Assembly: GCA_026182355.1 (NCBI GenBank)
Contig: JAPFBL010000084.1
Location: forward strand, 10,089,501-10,153,500
From: Hermatobates lingyangjiaoensis
Taxonomy: Eukaryota; Arthropoda; Insecta; Hemiptera; Hermatobatidae
DNA: 64,000 bases
Direction of reading: 5' to 3'
In this document: positions 57,592 to 64,000 of the stretch, piece by piece
Numbering within the stretch: position 1 is the first letter of the stretch
How the letters are laid out: the number at the start of each line of letters is the position of its first letter
Program-made: the position numbers and the translations under genes
Notes under the pieces: generated by a model
Seen by the model: only the letters and a program-made list of their open reading frames with translations
Told to the model about the DNA's origin: nothing
The model's database searches: none

Positions 57592-57595
57592 TAAT
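57533..57595. repeat. (TA)n tract
   Basis: About 30 TA units. To its right GGCGAAACGTTGGC (57612) looks like the 3' half of another PLE end. Confidence 0.9.
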
Positions 57596-57599
57596 AGAT

Positions 57600-60500
57600 C
57601 TAATCTTTGGCGAAACGTTGGCTTATAATTAGGGTTAGTTACCCTTTAGACCTAATCCTCAAGAAACCTATTTTGAATTATATACATATGTATATATTTT
57701 GAAAACTTTGAGAAACAATTTGATTCACAAATTCCTTGTTCATAATTTACGTATTGCAATAGCTAAAACAACACTGGATAAGTAATCCGAGTTTATTTAA
57801 ATTCAACTAAACTCTATATTCTATATATCCATATCATAATAGTTAAAACGACTCTAAAAAGTGTCCGTTTATTTGAATTCAGCTAAATTTTGTGGATAAT
57901 ATATAGGTATTAAGTTCTACAATGCCTTAATTTATAACTATTATTTTAAAATATTATTATTTATTGATTTGACCAAGAAATTTTCTCAGGCCTCACTCAA
58001 ATTTTAAAAAGTTTGACTGAGACCTGCACATTGGCAACCCTAAAATAACTTGGTAACTTTAATAGCTTAAAGTTTTATTGTAACTAATAATGGTGTATAA
58101 AAGAACGTTTAAACTTAACAGTGAAGTTCTATTTGATGGAAAGAAGAGTAAGCTAATTTTTGTTGAAAATGAGGGTCGAGATATCTCATGTTGTCTACGC
58201 GAGAGGGGTTTGAGAAGAAGAAGTAATGAAAAAAACATGGAGAGAACGGAGGGAGTAGAATAGAAAGAATTATGTCGTGTCGAGCAGTCAGAGTGGTGGC
58301 GGGTGTGGTGAGCATTAATATTTGATGGCTGATTCCTCGAGGGAGCCGATAGGTGGAGGTGGCAATGCCCTCGGGAAGAGGTTCTGGTATTAGGCTAAGT
58401 GACCGTACCCCAGTCGGCCTACAGAATCAAGTTAGAGAGAGATCCGCCTTCTCTATTCATGCTGCTGGAGAGGTCGATGTTATGGGCTTTAAGGAGAGCC
58501 TGGTGATGGGACAGTGGTGGACGGATACGCGCCCATTTAGTAAGTTTTTTTGGCGCGATGATTAAGACTGTAGTGCGGATAGGAGTCGTGTCGAATGTAG
58601 GCCGGCTTGGACGTGCGTGACCGTCAGTCCTGACGTGCGCTCGGCTCCTCCATCCCTCCAAACAATTTCCCATATAGCCAGTCTCCTCCCCTATCCCCAC
58701 CTAGTTTCTTTACATTTTCTTTTTACCTTGATAACCCATTTCTTGTCTTTCTTACTCATGCCACAATCTACAATAAACAGGTGTTGAACATTGAAAACAC
58801 AAATCATGCATTACATTAAATGTTGTTATCCAGCCATCGAAAATCCCTAATAATAAGAGTATATATTGAACTCTTTTGTTCGTTTATTTGAAAGACGAAA
58901 TTTGTAAATAAAGGGTCCAGAATTGAATAAGAATAAAAGTATATAAACTATTTGTTAATATCCGTATAGAATTATTTATGAAAATAGGATTCATAATCTG
59001 TTTACTGCAAATAGTAAGTTGTACGTTTAAAACTATCAATGAAATTGCAGTATTGATTTCTTGTTCTTCTACCTTAATTATTCGTTAAGTAATTAAAATC
59101 TTGAATTTTAATTGAAGAATATATCGATCAAGGAATAACAGCATTATGGTATTCCATTATAATTCAGTAATAAAGCGTGTTACAAAAAATATTAAAATCT
59201 TATCTTTCTTTAAAATGTTTAATGGTTTGTGATATGTACTTTAAGTGATTGAATGGAAAAATGTTATTTTGACCAAAAGATTTTGATTGTCATTACAAGA
59301 TGGAATTTCTTTAAACTATGTTAGTTGTACGAAAATTGCATTCAATTAGCGAAACCTACATTCCTGTATTTTGCCACAGCTATATATAATGGTGACTAAT
59401 AGCAGCCAATAAATAATTTAATGTTTCCGTCAAATTAAGATCCTTTCAAATTATTATACTTTCAACCAAAACAGATGTTAGCTGAAACTCGAGAGGGTAT
59501 TTGCCTATTTATGGTATTATTTGCAGAAGGTTCTAAGGTTCAGCTAGTATTAGAATGATTCATTTGATTAGAATAAATAGGTTTACATTTGGCAGGAGCT
59601 ATTTGGTGATAAGGGTTTAAGAAGTTGGGGGTAGTGTGTGTTAGTGGGTGCCAGCACAGAGTCTGTCTGCCTCTGGTCCACGATCAATAGCCATATTACG
59701 TCACACCACCCCTCCGCCAAACTCTTTATCTAATTATTATTACTGGTAGATGAATCCTACCCACCCATTACAACCCTTCTCGCATTTAGATACTGTTTAT
59801 AATTCAACTTACCGAACCCCAAATTATATGAATTCTTCATTTCAGTAAACATCAGAAACCTCTTATTCATTATTATTGAATTATCTTTTCTTCATCATTA
59901 ACTTTAAGGATTTAAAATTAAACCGTCCTAAATGTTTAATTTATCTAAGTATTGTTATAGTAACTAGCTTGTTGAGTTTATGTTATTTTATATGTTATAA
60001 TACTTTTCCACCTAGAATTGTATATTATTGTAGAAAGTTTCCTTTCAGAAGGCTAATCCCTGAAAGGAAAAGCAAATCGGGTAGAACCCTCCTTTTGAAT
60101 CATATTAGGCAATCTAAATCTTCATTATCTGACTCCACAAACTTATCAAGGCATAAATACAGATATTCTTTTTAACGTTGGGATCTGTCAGTAGCTCTAA
60201 ACGTTTGCCGATTCCTTCAAAATAACTGCCACTTCTTATTTATCGTTAAATTATTTTTTCTTTTCACTTCCCTAGTTTTGAGTACCATCATCATCCACTC
60301 CACCATCTCTTATAGACATTCAATAAATTACCAGAACTATTTATTTTTAAGAATATTCAAAGTATAACAAAAAATTACTACAATTAAGATATAATAATTC
60401 CTTCATTTTAGAAATAAAGAAGTTTTATAGTTTTCATATGAATATTACGGGAAAATTTTACGATATTCCATGATAATGGGAATTAGAATATATTGTAAAA

Positions 60501-61172
60501 ATGAAGAATTCTCCTTTTGAAATAATAATAATTCATTTTAATATTTACTTAAATACATCTTCAGTATCAATCGATGATGCATGTTACCAGATTATAAAAA
60601 AAGATAACTTGAATGCATAACAGGTTTTTATGAGACATTATATTCGGTTCAGCATTTGTTTGGCTTTAGTATCTCAAATGCAAGTTACCACAATAATGCA
60701 AGTGACAAAGTTGCTTATTTTGACTTTAGCATTTGAACTTTGATGCTAAATATACCATGATGTTTGAGATTTGACCAATCATTTTCATTTGTTCACGTTC
60801 TGTGATAAATTAGCTAGTTGTAATAGCTTTAAACGCTGTTCATTGATGTTCTTTTAGCTAATTTTATTGAATAAATAAGTAAATTATAGGTATTTTATTA
60901 AAAGTGTAATTCTTCAAAATCAATTTGCAATTCATTTATTTACAAGAAAATTCTTAAATAAATTTTAAATATAGGAAGAACAGATCACAGGTTTTTAAAG
61001 GTTTTCCTGAATCAAACTCTCTTGAAAACATTTAACTTTTTAAAAAAGAATATCTATTGGGTATAATGAGGATATATTAACACTCCGACAATGCTATGAT
61101 CAACTACAATTTATTTTCTAATAAGTTTTAAGTAATCACTGTTTTTTTTTATTGAAAAATGTATCACTAAAC

Positions 61173-61212
<40 letters not shown>

Positions 61213-64000
61213 AAATTTGAAGTTCTTTTGAAGTCTTGATTTGAAAATTGAAGTTTTAGAATGTTTGTTGAGGTGAATTATAAAAACACTATTGTAAAAA
61301 TGAACTACCTGTCTTACTTACCTTGTTTAATTTTGCAGCTACTGAAATTATGGTTAAAATAATTCAATGAATTAAGGTGTAAAAAAAGCTCTGTTGATAG
61401 TGTATTACTGCTATGACTGGAGTTAAATATTAAAATGAAGTTTTAAATTACTACTCAAGTAGTAAGAGTTTTTTGGAAATAGCCTCCTTATAAACGGGTG
61501 TAATTGACCAATAGATGTTTCAGCAGCATAGGATTCTTTGAAGGCACTGTTGTGCGCTATACACACTGCGTGAGTCAGACAACTTGCAGTGCTTTTAGAT
61601 CTAATTTTATTTGTCAATTACAGAAAAAGTGGTTTTTAATGTTTGTTTTCTCTGCATAGAGAATGTGGTCAGTCGATCGTTATATTAGTCACCTCACGCA
61701 ATCTTAACATAAATCCTTCATGAATTATTAGTTGAAATGAATCCAGTTTCTTTATTTTCTGTCTTCAGTTAATGTCTAATATCAAGATTCAAGTAATATA
61801 TATTTTAAGTTAAATTTTGTTTAAATGTACTAACCAAATAGAATGTCAAAATCTTGTATGTCATATAGTATTGTGATCACTACATTTGTTTCCTCAAAAT
61901 GGTGTTCCTTTTCTTCTATAACACAGTTGTCACAAAAATTTTGCATAATTATGATCTTCAGTTGTATTTATATATTCAATTCCGTTTCGTTGACAGTTTT
62001 GAATTTTGTGTCTCTATAACAATGAACAGAGAGAGTTCAAGACACAGTTTTTCCTATAATTTTAATTAATTATAGAGTAAAAAACATTATTAAAAGTCTT
62101 GGAGTTAAAGTCATACTTGACATTAACATTATGAACATGTAATTATATTTTAAGAGTTGCCAACTGTTTTCACTATAAATTCTAACTTGACATTGTGGGA
62201 AGTGTCATGTTCAGATTTGTTCGATTTAATTCCAGAACTGAGAGTATTCTGAAGAAATCTGTTTACTTTGTATTTCCAATTATATTTGGTTGCATACATT
62301 TTTGGCTGAGTATTTACAAATGATTGCACGCAACAGCATGAGTGATTTGTTTTCCAACAGCACTTTTTCCTTAACTAAAAGGTTACCTATTTATTATTAT
62401 TAAGAAGTGAAATACTGTTAATTTTTTTATTTTCTTCAATTTATTCAGTCTTGTGAAACTATTGTTTGTGCTGTTAAAGAAAATTCTTCCTTTACCCAAG
62501 TTATCAATCCATTTAAAAAGTATGTAACTTTAAGCAGTTGCTTTATATTTTAAACAAAAGTAAGATATTGATAATACCAAACTAGGCCTACTTTTATTGT
62601 TAAATTTTAATTAATCATATGTTTGATTCACCAACCGTATTGTTGTTTATGAGCTTACCTGTCTTAGTCTATCTACATTAACCATCGAAAGCATTGTTGT
62701 TTTCTGTAATTAGGTTTAAATAGGATATGTTACGAATTAAAAAAAGTGATATTAACATGTCATAGGAAAAACATGGTGTGTGACGAAGAGGCGATGACGA
62801 CATGCGTGCTTGCCCCCGTGTAATAACACTTAATAAAGGCACAATTGCCAAGAGAGGTGTGAAGGAAGCCTGCTAACATAAAACCACATCATTTCCTTTA
62901 ACCAAACAAGTGGGTTGCGTTTAATTTCCAGCATTAGGCCACCTTAACGACCCAAAAGAATCCTTTGTCAACTGACTGTCAAATTATACATTTGTCAATG
63001 GTGAGATAAATATCTAAGGGCCGGTTGTTGAAGCCACTATAATGATGGGGTCGTCATTGTCGGCAGAACCGTCACTAGGAAAAAACAAATAAACGCACCC
63101 AGCTGACTTCACACGTTGCTGACGTTATAATTAAACGTTGATTCGAGCCAACTGGTTCGTCAGACAACAGTCCCTTAGTTGCACGTCACGCTCCCTCGCC
63201 CTTTGGCCCTTCCATTTACTTAACAACCTGCTTTATTAATAAAAACACCTATAATGACCTTTCACTCTGCCTTCTTGATTACTACTATTATTGAAGTTCA
63301 CAATCTTTAGTTTCAGAGTAAATTTGAATTATCTTTACTAAATGACCTCGGACTTATCGAAAATAATATTCTATATCTTACTGAGCTTATAAAAAGCTTT
63401 CATGGAATAATTGGCGGAGTGTATTTATTTCTGTTTCTCTTAATTGGACAAAGTTTTTTTTAATAATGCTTCTCAAATTTTAAATTATGTATTTAATTAT
63501 CAGCAGGTGGGAATTTGGAAGGAAAATAACAACTCACGTTTCTTGATAATAAATCATGTTTTCTTTGCAAATCATGATCCAGGTAAAAAATCATTGCTTA
63601 AGTAAGCGATTACTAACAAAAGATGAAAGCCTTACCTAAAAATTAATTAATTTTTTAGTAATTAATAATTATAAATGTAATTATATTATAATTAATGAAT
63701 ATAATTATATTTAGTAATTATAAATTTAGTAACATCATTATTAATATAGAAACAAAAGATGTTTAATCAAATTTAAACCTAGGACTTCTCAAGTACAGAT
63801 ATGGCAAATAAAATCTACTTTAGATGCTCTTATAATCACAAGGACATCATTCTTGGGATTTATTATCAACATTTTAATATTGAATCACTCATTTAAAATA
63901 CAGCAGATAGTATGCATAAGTTAATGAGTTTTCCAACCCTTGTTTATATATTGAGATTCAGTTGCGTAAAAATCAATCTCACGTTGAAAAATGAAAAAGA
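57600..64000. other. Mostly gene-free stretch
   Basis: 58110-58720 is GC-richer with overlapping frames on both strands but no recognised domain. 59630-59780 and 62780-63240 are further GC-richer patches, possibly regulatory, not identifiable. A (TA)n tract is at 61181-61210. A minus frame at 61423-61617 contains SCLTHAVCIAHNSAFKE, faintly transposase-like, not callable. Confidence 0.45.
59876..60172 (+). CDS. Candidate small membrane-protein exon
   Basis: A 99-codon frame with one clear membrane segment (CLIYLSIVIVTSLLSLCYF) followed by a basic, Ser-rich tail ending at TAA. A pyrimidine-rich tract ending in TTTAAG just before GATTTAAAAT could be a 3' splice site, which would make this a last exon rather than a complete gene. 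No family recognised; AT-rich chance frames often look hydrophobic, so this is weak. Confidence 0.2.

Noticed and set aside
58353..58700. Frames on both strands in a GC-rich patch
   Set aside because: Neither shows a domain; GC-rich islands in this window lengthen chance frames.
61423..61617. Minus frame faintly like a hAT-type transposase segment
   Set aside because: Only a Cys/His-containing stretch suggests this; no DDE or dimerisation motif is visible.

Overview
This window is AT-rich animal DNA dominated by retrotransposons; no multi-exon host gene can be assembled from it. The element mix (a Jockey-type LINE with a PRE_C2HC and zinc-knuckle ORF1, several Penelope-like elements with GIY-YIG endonucleases, a decayed RNase H-bearing LINE, a decayed pogo/Tigger transposase) points to an arthropod. 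That is inference from element families, not from a host marker gene.

Layout. 0-7.3 kb: Penelope-like element (PLE) debris, including an RT plus GIY-YIG copy at 2.3-3.6 kb, a decayed endonuclease piece at 4.5 kb, and two non-coding inverted-repeat units at 6.6-7.3 kb. 8.9-9.2 kb: two direct copies of a PLE terminal repeat. 11.1-12.9 kb: a heavily mutated LINE with RT, RNase H and C-terminal segments. 20 kb: PLE ends around a near-perfect 74-bp-arm hairpin. 27.4-27.8 kb: pogo/Tigger remnant. 30.3-34.8 kb: a full-length, young Jockey element with a 13-bp target-site duplication, 43-nt poly(A), intact ORF1, and an ORF2 broken only by one missing base. 36.4-44.2 kb: dense PLE cluster, including a 1.94-kb inverted dimer with 325-bp inverted ends. 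45.2 kb: possible signal-peptide first exon, with a 267-bp MITE just downstream. 47.7 kb: 295-bp foldback. 53.0-54.0 kb: 35-bp-TIR unit next to a PLE with a complete endonuclease domain. 57.0-57.6 kb: a perfect 173-bp palindrome of PLE ends. The remainder is mostly unremarkable AT-rich sequence with (TA)n tracts and occasional GC-richer patches.

The unifying signal is in the non-coding PLE ends. At least four unrelated-looking end families carry a CTGANGA box, a short hairpin, then GAAA. In the most abundant family (about a dozen copies, also found just 3' of a PLE endonuclease reading frame) the flanks add a 4+4-bp stem I, a self-complementary AGATCT half-stem III and an allowed cleavage base, and one copy has a compensatory base-pair change in stem II. 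This fits dimer-type hammerhead ribozymes, a feature already known for PLEs as a class; these particular families and their repeated back-to-back palindromic arrangement against (TA)n tracts are the most interesting content. No tRNA, rRNA, CRISPR or bacterial features were seen.
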